This document shows, in pieces, positions 24,286 to 36,808 of a DNA stretch of 64,000 bases (position 1 is its first letter; every line of letters begins with the position of its first letter). This DNA is from Takakia lepidozioides (Eukaryota; Streptophyta; Takakiopsida; Takakiales; Takakiaceae): assembly GCA_030704615.1 (NCBI GenBank), contig CM060731.1:32736001-32800000 (forward strand), written 5' to 3'. The position numbers and the translations under genes are program-made. Below the pieces are notes generated by a model. The model had not been told where the DNA came from. It was given only the letters and a program-made list of their open reading frames with translations, and ran no database searches.

Positions 24286-25263
24286 TTACTCCCACTCCCA
24301 CAACTCCGAGTGTTGTCGTGCGACTGCCGGCCCCCATCGAGTCTTTGTTTCTTCTAAATCAACGAGCTCCAAGGTGCCAGACATGTACAGAGCTGTGGCT
24401 CGTTCTTCCCAGCCATGCGGCTCCACCTGCCAGATGGTGACAACCAAGAATCGTTCCTCTTGTCTTTCGGTAATCAGCACATCATAGTTCTCAAGAGCTT
24501 CTCCAATGTCAACCGAGTGCCTCCACACAAAGAATGGACTCCAGATCGTGTCCAGACCTGGTCTCAGCCATACATCGTTGTCAAATATAGGAAAGTCCTC
24601 TGGGTTTACAAAGCCTCTCTGCCTGAAACTTGCGTCTCTGATTGTACCCTCGCGATACCGGTTTCGGTTGATATGCGCAGGTGTCAGACCCACAAGAAGC
24701 TCAAGGATTCGGACTCTTAACAGTGGTTGTCCACTCAGACCAAACGTTGGTGGTAAGCTGAAGACTCGTTGTTGCACTTCTGGGTGTCTGATAACATCGG
24801 GCCCTGTGATAGGGATCACAGGCTGGCTCTGCAACTGATCTTCTGCTCCCACAGCATCTGAGTTTTGAGCTGACTGCGAGCTGCTATGGTGTACAGCTTC
24901 TCTGACAGCGCGTGCTCTGCCAAATGTTTGCCTTGAAGGCTCTCCTGGAATCACAGAGTCAGTTACATAAATGTTTGAAATACGCGGTACTAAGCTCGGA
25001 GTGGATACGACTGTGTTAGACAAGACTAGAGACTTTGATGGACACCCATTTTCTGAACTCACGAGCTCGGAAAAGGGGAGCAAACTTCTCTGTCTCTCTG
25101 ACCCTCTTGGCCTCCTGTGGGTGGAATGAATTTCTTCTTCGTCTCCTGATGAATCTGAGGTGCAAGAGAAGTTACTGGGACTAGCAGGGGGAGTGACAAA
25201 GACTTCCTCTTCGTGGAAACTTCCTCTAATGAAATGCCCTCTCTCTTCAGCTTTCCTCCCCAT
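24286..25263 (-). CDS. Hypothetical protein, Ser-rich N-terminus, Trp-rich C-terminus
   Basis: The 325-codon frame starts at MGRKAEERGHFIRGSFHEEE; the open frame reaches 33 codons further upstream (Met at 25362). The first half is Ser/Pro/acidic and looks disordered (FVTPPASPSNFSCTSDSSGDEEE). The second half seems folded, with VWLRPGLDTIWSPFFVWRHS, then LITERQEERFLVVTIWQVEP and HGWEERATALYMSG, and ends in LWEWE. I recognise no family. The long frame and the globular-looking second half argue for a real gene; expression is unproven. Confidence 0.5.
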   Translation of the reverse strand: MGRKAEERGHFIRGSFHEEEVFVTPPASPSNFSCTSDSSGDEEEIHSTHRRPRGSERQRSLLPFSELVSSENGCPSKSLVLSNTVVSTPSLVPRISNIYVTDSVIPGEPSRQTFGRARAVREAVHHSSSQSAQNSDAVGAEDQLQSQPVIPITGPDVIRHPEVQQRVFSLPPTFGLSGQPLLRVRILELLVGLTPAHINRNRYREGTIRDASFRQRGFVNPEDFPIFDNDVWLRPGLDTIWSPFFVWRHSVDIGEALENYDVLITERQEERFLVVTIWQVEPHGWEERATALYMSGTLELVDLEETKTRWGPAVARQHSELWEWE

Positions 25264-25719
25264 GAAGAAGGCCCCTACTACACTTGGGGGCGAACACGAG
25301 GTATGATTGCCACGCCGCCCATATCTTTCCTTTTTTGCACACAGATTCCAACACAAGCACAATTCCCGGATCTCCTCGTTCGTCCATGCAGCTTCTGTGA
25401 GTGACAGCGGCCACAGCTACGCCTTTTTGTTGAGGGGCCGAATTTGCTTCGAGGGAGGTGATCGTCCAAAATTGGACAAGAGCTCGGACGAGATACCATC
25501 CATGTATTCTACAATGCTTCAACGTCTACAGCCACGCCACTCGTACCTGGAGGCCCTCTTTCCGAAGAGCAGAGCCCCAAAAGACACATTCCCGACTCTG
25601 ATCCAGATCAAGATCCAAAACCTGCATAGAAGAAACTACCGTTCTCTATCTGAGAATGACAATCCCGTATCTAAAGTCAAGCCTTGGATGCTGAGGCCTT
25701 ATGATGACCCCCTGTGAAA

Positions 25720-26379
25720 TTGCATATACATACTGTTCACAAACAAGTTTCTTAACAGTTTCAAATCAAGAGCTCATAATGCTCCATCAAGCCACAAAAG
25801 ATTGGTACCGAGTCTTTCAGGTGAGTTGAAAGGAAAATTGCCCACTCCTTGCTCCTTGGATTTGCTCAACACAATTCAGTGCCTCCAAACATTGGAATGG
25901 ACTGCATTGCAATTGTCACCATGTATACAGTGGATGTAAATCAATCCATAACATGCCTGCTGCTTGGCCCCATTTGCATGGAAAGTCTTGTAGGCAAAAT
26001 ATTTTAAATTGTGCACCACATGAAGCCACAGCTTTTGTGAAAGGAAACTAAGAATACACTCAAATCGTACACGAGCAATACTACGATTGTCTGCCAGTAG
26101 CTACTTAAACCAAACTTTCACACCGCAGCTAGAAGGCATTCACTGCTGCTTGGAAGATTGCATAACCTGAGTTTGTGGCGTGAAATATAATACCCCGGAC
26201 TGGTTACAACATTCAACAATCTACGGACACCCCTGTTTCAGTATACATCTGTACACCAACTGGGGAGCCAGTGGTTGCACTTCACCCAGGAAACTTAGTT
26301 GGACAAAAATTGAGGCCTAAGGTGGAGTCTCAGAAGTACACAGATGCACAAGGACCCCTTTTTACACACTGACAGGAAA
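25720..26379. other. Intergenic, no gene seen
   Basis: AT-leaning sequence between two minus-strand genes. It should include the 3' end of the F-box/PP2 transcript near 26.2-26.4 kb. No repeat or RNA gene recognised. Confidence 0.45.
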
Positions 26380-28654
26380 TTATACGTAATTTAAAGAAAC
26401 CCCACCTCCATGCATTGAGAACGTTTGCTCTGGTATACCGAAGCCTCCAACAACCAAGATACTACCCTCATTCAACTCTTTGATTTTACGCAGTGATGAG
26501 ACCCCGCGTTGCTCCCCAGACACAAGCACCACTCTCTGACACACCTTGGTGACCAGATGACTCGGACGGATGGCAATGCCGTCCAAAAGAAGCCCACTGC
26601 TCCAGATTCCCTGCAATTCTGTCATGGAAAACTGCAGCTCCAGACATCTGTCCTCATCTTCAATAGTGAACTCACCACCATCAAATTCAAGCCACTTATG
26701 GCTCCCCCGCAACAAAGGGAAACCTTGAAGTTTGTTAGTACAATTGAGATATTGCAGTGAGTCAAACCGCTGGCCATCATCTGTGGAGAGGCAGAATACC
26801 ACAGGCTTCGTGTGTTCTAATGTATACGCTGTGAAGGGTAGGTGTCTCTCTCTTGACATGGGCTGGACCCCTGCGAGCTGTAGCCTCCATGACAGTGTGT
26901 AAGTTCCTTGGGGAAGAGGGCACTTGAATTGACCACTCACTTCGGCCAGTACTGCCGCCTTTGAGTATGCTACCTCTGCAAATCTGCACTCAGAGAACCG
27001 CATATCAACAGGGGAGGAAAGAACTATATCTACTCCTCCCCTCTCCCTCCATTATAACGTTGTTTGTTTGTTTGGTTCTTTCCACACAGTCCAAGTGACA
27101 CTCATTGGGACACATAAATCAGATTTTGGAGGTATGACAGTTCAAATACTAATTTTTCCCCAACCGTAGTGAGTAACAGTCTATGGGGTTAATGACTGCA
27201 AGGCTAGAATATGTGTGTAATGGAGGAGAAAATCACTTGTCAGTGCATCTCTCTCTCTCTAAAATGTTGTGAAGTCAATGAAGTCCAAAAGAGACCATGC
27301 ACTCCAGTCATCTCCCAGTGGCTTTCTGTTTCTCCAAAAGCATAATCAGCTTGGCCAATTCACAGACCTGGAGCCAGTTTTATGGGGTAGCCATTCCCAA
27401 CAATGCACATCATCGCCCCTGAAGATGGTAAAATTCTTGGCTGATAGACACCAGCAAACTCCTCCCGTAGAACGGTCAAGCCAGTATCCCTGCTCATCAT
27501 GCCCACCACAATTGAGCCCAATGAGGGTACATCCTACATCTCTTTACTAGATTGTGGCGGGAGGAGTTCAAATATAGCCAGCACCAAGCAAATGCAGTAC
27601 CGCTATCTTCCTGACGCCAATGCAAAGATATGCTAAGAAATGAAATGATACTTTATAATGTCCGCGGAAAGCTCAAGAGCTTATGGGACAAGTGAAAGCA
27701 TGAAACAAGAAAGAGGGTGGGGCCCTCCACAAGCAGCCCAGAAACAAATATTGATCAAGGAATTGTCTAATATGCTGCTAAGCATTTCTGATCCTCGTAA
27801 TGGAACACCTCTGTGAGAGACTGGCTATCACAGAATAGACAATAGTATCTCACACGGATCTCATAGGAGAAAGGACAGTGAAAGAAGAAATGTTCTTCAC
27901 TGTCATTTTCCCTCCTGTTATCCCTGGCACAAGCGGGCACATGCTGTCCTTAAGCTGCAGGTTATCCCACCTACCAGTCTCTAAGTATCCGCAGACAGTG
28001 GGAGGCCCCCCTAAACCTCCCCAAGAAAGAAAGAAAGCAACTTTATTTTATCCAATAGAGCCCAAAAAGAGAGATAAGTTTTGATTCAATATTGTGTGAT
28101 CCTGTTAATCCAAAAGACGGGGCAGGTGGTGGGGGGAGATGGGGGCGCGGTGTGTGTGTGTGTGTGTGTGAGAGACAGAGAGAGAGAGAAAAAACCTCAG
28201 TTCCATTCTTGAGTGAGATTTGTCGGCACAGAAGATGATAGAGCTCCCTCTTTGAACTGAAATGCGGCAAGGCCCAGTCCTCAGAGGCAAGGGCTAAGAT
28301 AGCAGGGTAATGGGAGGGAAGCTTGAGCTCCCACACCACATCCGAGCGAGACGCTTCCCAAAAAGTGCGATTGACTAGCGCAAGCTTCACCACATCCCGC
28401 GGAGATGCGTGAGCCAATATGAGTGCAACACAAATTTCAGGCAAGCTTCCTAACCCTCTTGATACTTGTGCATCGTCATGAGGCAATCCTGCATTTTCCT
28501 CCTCATCATCATCATGAAACACCCCTGCATTTTCCTCCTCATCACCATCATGAAACGCCCCTGCAAGTTCCTCCTCGTCGTCATCATGAAACACCCCTGC
28601 ATCTTCAAAACTAGCATAGCTTGTGCTCGCTGCTTGTTCCCCCTCCATCTGCAT
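26380..28654 (-). CDS. F-box protein with PP2 (phloem protein 2-like) domain
   Basis: Exon 1 (about 28195-28654) has an acidic repeat region and then an F-box typical of the PP2-B group: LPEICVALILAHASPRDVVK, LALVNRTFWEASRSDVVWE, then LPSHY and KRELYHLLCRQISLKNGTE. The last exon (26380 to about 27020) carries the PP2 domain: FSECRFAEVAYSKA, then KWLEFDGGEFTIEDEDR and GIWSSGLLLDGIAIRP. Such proteins act in SCF ubiquitin ligases, the F-box binding SKP1 and the PP2 part probably recognising glycans. The family's usual middle exon (around FWLDK) was not found in the 1.1 kb between, so the gene may be incomplete or that exon diverged. Microsatellites lie at the exon 1 donor. Confidence 0.75.
28151..28190. 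repeat. (TG)n/(GA)n microsatellite
   Basis: A TG run passes into a GA run just inside the first intron of the F-box/PP2 gene. Confidence 0.95.
28480..28610 (-). repeat. Coding minisatellite in the F-box/PP2 gene
   Basis: Three and a partial fourth copy of a 39-bp unit encode GVFHDDDEEENA-like acidic blocks ahead of the F-box. Copies differ slightly (GVFHDDDEEELA, GAFHDGDEEENA, GVFHDDDEEENA, GLPHDD), so the frame is kept while the length can vary. Confidence 0.9.
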
Positions 28655-28699
28655 TGCGGAAATAATTCAAGCCTCCCCTTTGACACGATTGGTACCATA

Positions 28700-30094
28700 T
28701 AAATTCAAATCTCTCAGGGGTATAGCTGCTTGCATATAGTAACTTCCTCTCTGCCGTGATAATGACTTGCATCCGGCTTGTTTTGGATTACACCTCAACA
28801 ATTCTACTGTTATAATTTACACTGTGCACCAATCCACCACACCTGTTCTTTTCACTGGCCCTTCTTCTCAAAATGCAGATCCCTGTTTCCATGTGGACCC
28901 ATCTGGGCTCTGCTTCTAAGCCTGCGCTGGAAAGGGGCACGGATGCACTATCACGTCCGAATTGCTACAACGCTGATGAAAACGAAAGTGTCCACAATCT
29001 GTCCTCCTTTCTTGTCTCTTTTTAGAGGATTGTGCTATCCAACACTAACTAGTAAGTAAGCTAACCCACATCTCAATGTTGAAGAGGCAACACTTCACCA
29101 CCAATCTCATGCTTCATCACCACACCCTCTCTGTAACACACCCGTTTGCAACAAAAGGAACACTCAAGAAACAGAAACAAGGAAAGAAAGGAACAAGCGA
29201 CTGAAGGGGCATCACCGCATGAATGATCCTATGTCACCTTCCCAACTTTCTTAAGAACATACAAGCGATCAAAGAAAGAGAAGGGATGTTGTGAGGGTAC
29301 CGGGTATATCCACATAAGGATAAGTGAATAAACCCTCATCACTTACTCACAGTTAAGGATGAAAGTTTGGAGGTCTTTTGCACACATTGAAGAGATGGTC
29401 TAGTGGTTAGGTCTTGAAGCTGCTCCACGAGTGGTTGTGGGTTCAACATGTGTTAATGTCATCCATCACATGCAACCTCCATGTTCTTGAGGACCAAGCA
29501 AGTTCCCTTGAAGGCCAAACAGCCTTTCAGTGCCCACTCCCCCAAAGCAATGTTGGCTAGCAGTGGGGAGATCTATGGGCACAACCCTGGCTCCTGCACT
29601 CTTAGTGTCCCAGACCTGATGATACTTGGAGACCCCTGGTGGTGACAATGCTACAAACCCAGAAATTGAAGATAAATAGACTGCTGGAGTGGTGGGGATG
29701 TCTGGAAGAGAACATTTCAGTGAAGAGTCTCCTTCCTGGAGTATAGGCAGATTCAAGCCAACAAGTTCTTATAAATAACAGACGTTCATTAAAAGCTAGC
29801 TAAGGAACATACAACCATAAAGGTAAGCTTTTGGCGTATAAATCCCCTTAGAGCTGGTCAGAGGGGGATACTAGAAACGATTTTCACCTCTTATCTCCAG
29901 GACAACTGGTTGAAGCTACTCCTCATGTATGTAACTCAAACACCACAGGAAAAAATTGGTGTTTTATTGTGCATACAATTTCTTCCCCATGGGTAGTATC
30001 ATGCACGATCAGGCCTCATTCACAGCTCTAAAGCAACACAAGGGGAGTGCATCCTTTGCCACTCCCAGATTTATAGCTGAGACTTTCCCAACCT
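28700..30094. other. Intergenic, one tRNA-like SINE copy, otherwise no gene
   Basis: This holds the promoter side of the F-box/PP2 gene and the 3' side of RPN5. A 96-codon minus frame (29466-29756) shows no domain. The tRNA-like segment at 29390-29460 is listed separately. Confidence 0.5.
29390..29460 (+). mobile_element. tRNA-derived SINE head (copy a)
   Basis: A-box-like ggtctagtggttagg at 29397-29411 and B-box-like ggttcaaca at 29440-29448 have tRNA spacing, but the flanks form no acceptor stem. Three related copies lie elsewhere in the window. Confidence 0.6.
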
Positions 30095-33000
30095 CTACTG
30101 GACTTTCATCGTGACTTTATGGACCATGGTTTCCTTGTGAATTTGGTGGCAGCTTTTCTCAACAAGCTCCAGCAACTTTTCTATATCCACGGCCCATGAG
30201 TTCAGCACGTCGTTACTGTCCTTTTTGCTCTGGAAACACACAACTCCTGCTGGACGGTCCACTTTTGCAAGCAAGGCCTTGGAAACCACCATTTCTGAGA
30301 GATGCTTCTCCATTTCCTGCAAAAGTCGGAACATTAAATGCTATAAAGAGGAAAGAAAAGAAAAGTACGAAGGCCCTCTTCCCTGCAAATCTTTCTGGCA
30401 TTGGGCTTGTGACCACAGCATCTGCATGAATGACGCCTATTAAAGATTTACATATTGACATGCAGAGAGTTAAGAGAAAGCAGGTTACCTGAAGGGTCAG
30501 ACTAAGAAGTTCTGCGAGACGCTTCAGTGTGATTCTCGAATAATATTTCGAAACAACCAGAATATTCTGCATCCAACACTCATCACAGAGAGGAGTAAGT
30601 GCCTGAGCATTATCCACATGAAACAATCCGCCACAAAGAAAAAATTGGTGATTCATTCTTTTGGTTTCCTATCATCACTCTACTAGGTCCCATGTGCCCT
30701 TTGGGCATCCCAAGGACGCAATTGCTTTCTCTCTATCTCCCATACACACATGCTAAAAAGAACCTCCAAGGAAGAAGAAATGGCAATAAAATTTAAAGCA
30801 ACTATGGTAGGTAAAAGCACAGAGCTGGGAGATAAAGAAGCCCAGAGGTACAGACATGTTCAATGACTCGCTGGCGGAGGTCTTCCAAAGCACGGCTCCC
30901 AAGCTCTCCACCAGGCAGCTTACTCTCTTGCTCAAAATCGCTCTGGTACTCATCCCAGAAGTCAACCCACCTTATCACTTCCATGTTCACAAAATGCTTT
31001 AGCAATGCCCTGCATTGACAACCAGCCCACAACCTGTCACCATTGCATTCCCTGCATTGCGTCCTGAATCCTGATTCCTCACAAGCCCAGTTAAGGTGAC
31101 AACGTCTTGAGGTGCTTCAAGACCTTACGCCGACAATGCGAGGTCCCAGCACCAGTAACATATTGCGGTGCACAATGTGCTTGCATCTATTGGAATCGTC
31201 ATTGTGGCCCTTTAATATCTCTTTAACAACTACTACAATAGGCCTGTTCCCACTGGCTATAGTTGGTCCCCCTAATTAACAGGGCTGCACAGGATCATAG
31301 TAGGCCATTTATCACCTGCTTATCCAATAACGTACGGGCATTGTTGACAGTTTATACTTAATGAACTGCACCTAGCCAGTTGGAAGCTTTATAAACGTTC
31401 TGCTACCCGTCTGCAATAAATTACCAGTAACGTAAAGGCAATAATCTGTTGGGACGTTCACTGGGGCAACAAAATCACAAAGCCGGTACCTCATTTTCTT
31501 ATTTCTCACCATTACTCCTCTAAGCCACAAAGTATTATGCCTCACCTTCTCAGTCACAGACCCTCTGCAAACGACAGAACCCAACAAAATAGCTGGCCTT
31601 CCATAATTTATCAGCCAAAAAAATTAGCATCAAATACAGCTCCTGGTCTTCACCAAGTGTACCTTCACCACTTAAACCTGAACCCTTATTAAAGCCGGCA
31701 CGCCAGAGCAGTTGAACAAAAAACCAAATAGAAGCTGAAAAACAGTAACAACCGTGCATGTGCATGAGTCAAGCAGAGCAATCAACTTCAGGCATTGAAG
31801 ATGGAACTAGGCAGTATCATACCGAAACTTGGGAAGCTCAGAGAGCTTTTTATCTTCCAAGGTGCTGTTCAACAGGCTGGACTGCATACTGTCATGTGGA
31901 GCCAGTACTAGGTTCCAACATATCTTTCTCAGAACCTGCCACACCCACCCAGCCAGATGCACATGTGTCACCCCAGACAGCAGCAATCATGGTATTTCGT
32001 TATACTGAGTGAAACAGTAAAATCACATGTACTACACGTGTGCTCCAACTTACCATCCCAGCTACACAGGAAAAGAAGCAGGCTAGGGAAGGAGCTTACA
32101 GGAATCCATTGAGAGGACTCATCCTTCGCTGACAATGTCTCATAGATGGCCTGATAACTGCGACAAATCTCCAGATAGTCATGGTTATGTGAATAATACC
32201 TGTTCAAAATGTCCAACCATCCCCACAAACACATGGTTAGCACAAAATCACACCTACTGCCAGCAAGTTTTCCACTCCCCTATCCCATCTTGTTCTAAAA
32301 CCAAAACCCCCATTCTCACCCATGAACACTTCAAGCAAACGAAGCCCCAGGGGAGGCCAATGTGAGGCCTTCCCAATAATTCTTTCTGTAAAAGTGCAAG
32401 CTAATTCTGGTTGGACAGGAAGCCACAGGTCCAGAGACATAGAATTAGTTGCAATCCTGGAATTGAGGTTGAATTGACAGAACCCTGAGAGAAAGTACCT
32501 CATACAGTACAGTTGAGCTCAAAATTGCATCTCATGGGTTGAACTATAAATTGACCACCAAACAGGCTTCTACATAGACCACGTTGATAAATCATTAAGA
32601 GATCCAAAAATATTAGGAAAATTGCCTGATCATTAGCTCGTAGTAAAGGTGCTTCAACTCAAGAAGAGACGGGATATCAGGACCCGGTTGCTCCACAATG
32701 TTGTCGCCCTCTTTAGGCTTCTTCTTCTCTTTGCCAGTCTCAGCATTGAAAACCCGAGGGCTTATCTTTCTGGACAAAATCTGTGCTCGCATGTAGTCTT
32801 TCCGATCCAGACACAGCCGCACCTGCCATAACAACCTACAGTATTACCCACTGCCTTACTTCACTCATATTGCAGATGGCCCACCCCATACCTTCAGAGG
32901 ACCGGCCACAGTATTTACTACTGCAATTTCAGACCCAATACCCTAATCACATGGCCAAGGGGAAACCTGTTGCACGGTTTGTTGCTCCACAGAGCGCTAT

Positions 33001-35602
33001 GTGAGCTGTCTTGACTTCTAGGCAAAGACCATCAAACCCTATGAACACTATGGCCTACATGCTGGAAATTTCTGATTATAGGTGGATTATCTGCTAGCCA
33101 AAAGACTCCACAGGTGGAAGAAGACGTGATACAATATTGCACCTGCTCAAGAATAAAGGCTATCTTCTCTGTCTTTGCCATGGCACCAAACGTCTCAACC
33201 TGCAACAACGCAAAACCTCCATAAGGTATATCAGGCGCATGCATCTATGGACCCCCGATCTTAACAATCTAGGACATCAAACACTGGGCTTGCAACGTTG
33301 TCATGGAATGAACTCAGAAACTGGTATTTCAATTTCGTCGTTCACACACACAGGGATAGATGTAGCAGGCATATTAATGCCAAAACATGAGTACATGGTT
33401 GCATGGAAGCACTGCACAACAGAAGATAATAGCTAGACAACCAGCCACTGCTGACAGAAGCTGGAGACTATGCACTGCTGACAGCATTTGGAGATTGCAC
33501 AAAGAGCACGTACTGCAACTTCCTGCATGAGCTCTGCTGCTTCTGCGACCTGGCCTTGCTCCTCTTTGATCTTTGCTAACTTCTTGATCAATCGCGCTCT
33601 CTCTATCTCCACATAAATCTGCCACCCACCATGTGAATCCATCTTCTATTCAACACCGGTTTAACTTTGAAACAAGAAGGAGCTCGTTCATGGTGAATGG
33701 ACTCTAAAGTAGAACTTCTATGACAACAGTGTAATGGAGTGAGTGAGATGCTCTATGTGTACCTTGCCACTCGAGACATTGTTGAGAGTCTTGATTAGTT
33801 CAATCCGAGTCTCAATGTCTGGGGTTGCGTCAATGTACTCCATGGCCTGCTGCACCATGGCTGTTACTGCCTGCTCCAACCCAAGTCCAGCACATATGTA
33901 CATCAGCACCAAGAAGAAAAAGAAAACCCTAATTCACCACAAATTTCCAACAGCCCTGGACATTTGAATAGTTAAAAGATTCTGAAGCAGTCGACTTGAA
34001 TATGACATTAAACATATAGCAACCACCATGGTCAATATTTGTGCATTAGATCTGCAAGAAACCAGGGATCCTTTCACTCGATGGAAGGGAGGAGTTCCTA
34101 GAACCAGATATCAAAGTTACAGGGCCTCATTCACAAAGCATGTTGTTTCACCAGTAACCAAAGAGTGACTGTGAGGAGAGTGGTCATGCAACAAAACTAC
34201 AATGGCAACCCTCAAAGTGCTTCCCAGACCATTTGAATGCTTGTTCCAAGCTAAGGGACACATAAGTTAACAACCATCAAGACTACCACTTCCAACAAGC
34301 CTAAATAACAACCATTGTCTCACAATAACGTGTTTTTTCTGTACATTATTGCTGTCAGGACAGTCCACCTTGAAGTGTTTTGTCTGCTTCGGCCTTTGAG
34401 GCCCACTACTACAGCTTCTAAACACAAAACCCATGGTGAGCAGAGTGTATGGGTGGCGTCAATAACTTGTTTAAGTTGGGTGCGACGCTTTGAAAGCAGA
34501 ATAATTTGCTCATTGAGAGTCTTCCAGGCCCCTGCTTCATAGCACAACTGAATGATGGCAACGACCACCTTCCTAGTTCCTGGAACATCAGCAACAAGCC
34601 GCATTTGTTTCTCCAGATTCAAAAGTGCCTCTATCGCAGCATCAAGCTTCTTTTCCTGCAAAACAGCAATACATCCAGTAAGCCAATGGTGCATCTATTT
34701 CCCTAGAGCTCATGGGACAGATCTTCCACCTTCATGAACTGGCAAGGTTGATGAAGTAGACCAAGATTAGGTGAGGTATCAACCCTGATTCAAGTGTGGC
34801 AGAAGGACAGAAGGAAATGATGATGCATCATCCAATCACAAACCTGGCTGCCCATCCCAGACAATTCAATCAACTCTTTGCAAGACAGTCTCACATACGC
34901 CATCAAGAACTACGCAGAATCTCAGGCACGAACCACAAGTGCAACCTTGACCCATCCGACACGGTAACCACATCAACCCTGTGAAGAACTTTAGGCGGCA
35001 CACCCAGCCTTTCATGATGGACAGAGAAGCTGCAAGGGGCAGAGAATTCTCTGAACACAATCAAAGCTCCCACATTTCGACGACCGGGTCGATGAGTGTG
35101 AATGCTGAGATCAAAATGATGCAAACTGGTGTTGGAGAGGTCATAAAGTCTTGACCTCATTCGATATGATATTACGATGGGCATGCATCTGGTGCCCACT
35201 CGCTTTGACACCTTTCCAGAGGGTCCGTCAATCGAATAAAGAATTATACCCATTGCGATATACTCCACGAGCAACAGCACACTAGAGATGGCTGCAGTCT
35301 CTGAGAACCACAAGCAGACAAGTCCTCGGTCCCGTGATACTTCAACCCTGACTCCAACGCCCGGTGCCCCGCACAGGGAAAACCTGCTTTCCGCTATCTC
35401 ACTTCAAAAAGCCAACTTCCCAGACCTGAAATCAATTCAAATTTCTCAATGGCTCATAAAATCTAGTGTCCGAACACCTTCAGAATCCTACACGTACCTC
35501 AAGTGCCACGGAGCGCTGAGCCTCAATATCTCTGTCCAGAGCCTCATAGTCCACCCCCCGATTCTTCACCGGCTCCACCGTATCCTCCTCCATGGCACTC
35601 AT
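30095..35602 (-). CDS. RPN5: 26S proteasome lid subunit RPN5 (PSMD12), 11 exons
   Basis: RPN5 is a PCI-domain scaffold subunit of the 19S regulatory particle lid. Coding exons, all phase-consistent, are 35498-35602, 34467-34655, 33763-33870, 33514-33618, 33143-33199, 32626-32822, 32100-32199, 31823-31935, 30856-31009, 30489-30566 and 30095-30316. They give about 475 residues, close to the family length. Diagnostic segments include [90 protein letters not shown] and [13 protein letters not shown]. All introns are GT-AG except that after exon 6, which uses a GC donor (AG|GCAATT) confirmed by the reading phase across Arg-Tyr-Tyr. The start ([11 protein letters not shown]) is the in-frame ATG that leads into the conserved part; MEED three codons later is possible. 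Expected to be constitutive and essential. Confidence 0.96.
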
Positions 35603-36014
35603 GCTTGCACACCCTCCTCCTTCGCTCAGATTCTCTGCTCCTCTCTCCTCCTCTGTCTCACTACATAACACGCGAGCAAACCCGCGCCTGAAATTAGGTT
35701 AGGTGATTGGTTCGGTCGAGTCTTCGGTATAGGAATAGCTTCGGCTTAGGTCCGGGTGTTAAGTATACACAATCTTGAAGCCCAGCAAATACCTTCACCT
35801 CAAGTCACTTGGTCTTATCATACAGCTCTGTGCAAATATCTATTTTCCAATACAAGCATTTGGTAGAAGATGACCTTCACTACAAATGTACTCTTGAGAG
35901 ATAAAGATAAAGAGAGAAAGAGAGAGATAAAGTTTCTTTAACTTCTAGTGAATTTACGGAGCCTTGTACAGAGATGCCATCGAGGGCCCAATGGACGGTT
36001 TGAAGGCACATGTT

Positions 36015-36090
36015 GAAGGATTGAACCCAGGATGACGCAGGTTATGCAGAGGCTAGGCACAAACACCCAACCACTGGGCTACCTGCTCAA
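36015..36090 (-). mobile_element. tRNA-derived SINE head (copy b)
   Basis: On the minus strand the order is TAGCCCAGTGGTTGGGTG (A box) and then GGGTTCAATCC (B box), matching copies c and d. No true tRNA fold was found. Confidence 0.65.
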
Positions 36091-36443
36091 GTGCGATGAG
36101 CATATGAAGGCTTGCTGCAATCGGCACACTTTTGAAATATCAGTGTAAGTTTCTCAATGCCTACTTGCTATGTCATTTCATGTTTTGTTTGCAAAATTAT
36201 TTCAATTTGGATGAGTTTTTCTTCTGAATGGTTGTGAGCGTCAAAAAAACGGCCACAATGTGGTGGGGCTCCGTGTTTCGCGGTGTGTAGTACGAGAGAC
36301 TTAGGTCCCTTCCAGAGTAGCGATCAGACAAAACACTCAAAAATAATGTTTGTCCACCGTTTCGGCCGCTTCACAGATGTTATGTCATCAAAAGTTGCGG
36401 GAAGTTGCGGGAACCTAGCGGACAAGCTTCACAGTGTTTTCAC

Positions 36444-36540
36444 ACCAAGTAATGGACAAAGGGGTCCACTGTACAAGATATCTTGTCGAAAACCAAGTAG
36501 TGGACAAAAGGGGTCCATTGGACAAGATATCTTGTCAAAC
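36444..36540. repeat. 48-bp tandem repeat with gatatc palindrome
   Basis: Two copies begin accaagtaatggacaaa / accaagtagtggacaaaa. Each contains the inverted repeat acaagatatcttgt. They lie about 0.3 kb left of the proposed left end of the composite element. Confidence 0.85.
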
Positions 36541-36808
36541 TGTCTGTTTTTTTTTCAAGGTTTCTTGTGGAGAGTATCACACACAACCATGGAACCTTCT
36601 GGAAGTGACCTCCTTGCAACACTTGCTCTTCAATTTCCATGTTCATTATTTTAGAGGCTATGTCGAGTAGACATTCTTTAGCAATCAACAACCATCTCCA
36701 AACTGTATTTACCATGCTTGATATTGCAACACAACAGGTCTGGTTCAGGGAAGGATCCATGCATTTGAGAGACCTTATCTCATGGGATCGTACAGTGCCA
36801 GAATGTTC

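Noticed and set aside
25307-25717. 136-codon plus-strand frame
   Set aside because: It overlaps the likely 5' leader of the minus-strand hypothetical gene and has no domain.
29390-29460. Functional tRNA gene
   Set aside because: A and B boxes are present but no acceptor stem, anticodon arm or CCA-side pairing could be drawn; related copies elsewhere show it is a SINE head.
29466-29756. 96-codon minus-strand frame
   Set aside because: No domain, no splice context, and composition like surrounding non-coding DNA.
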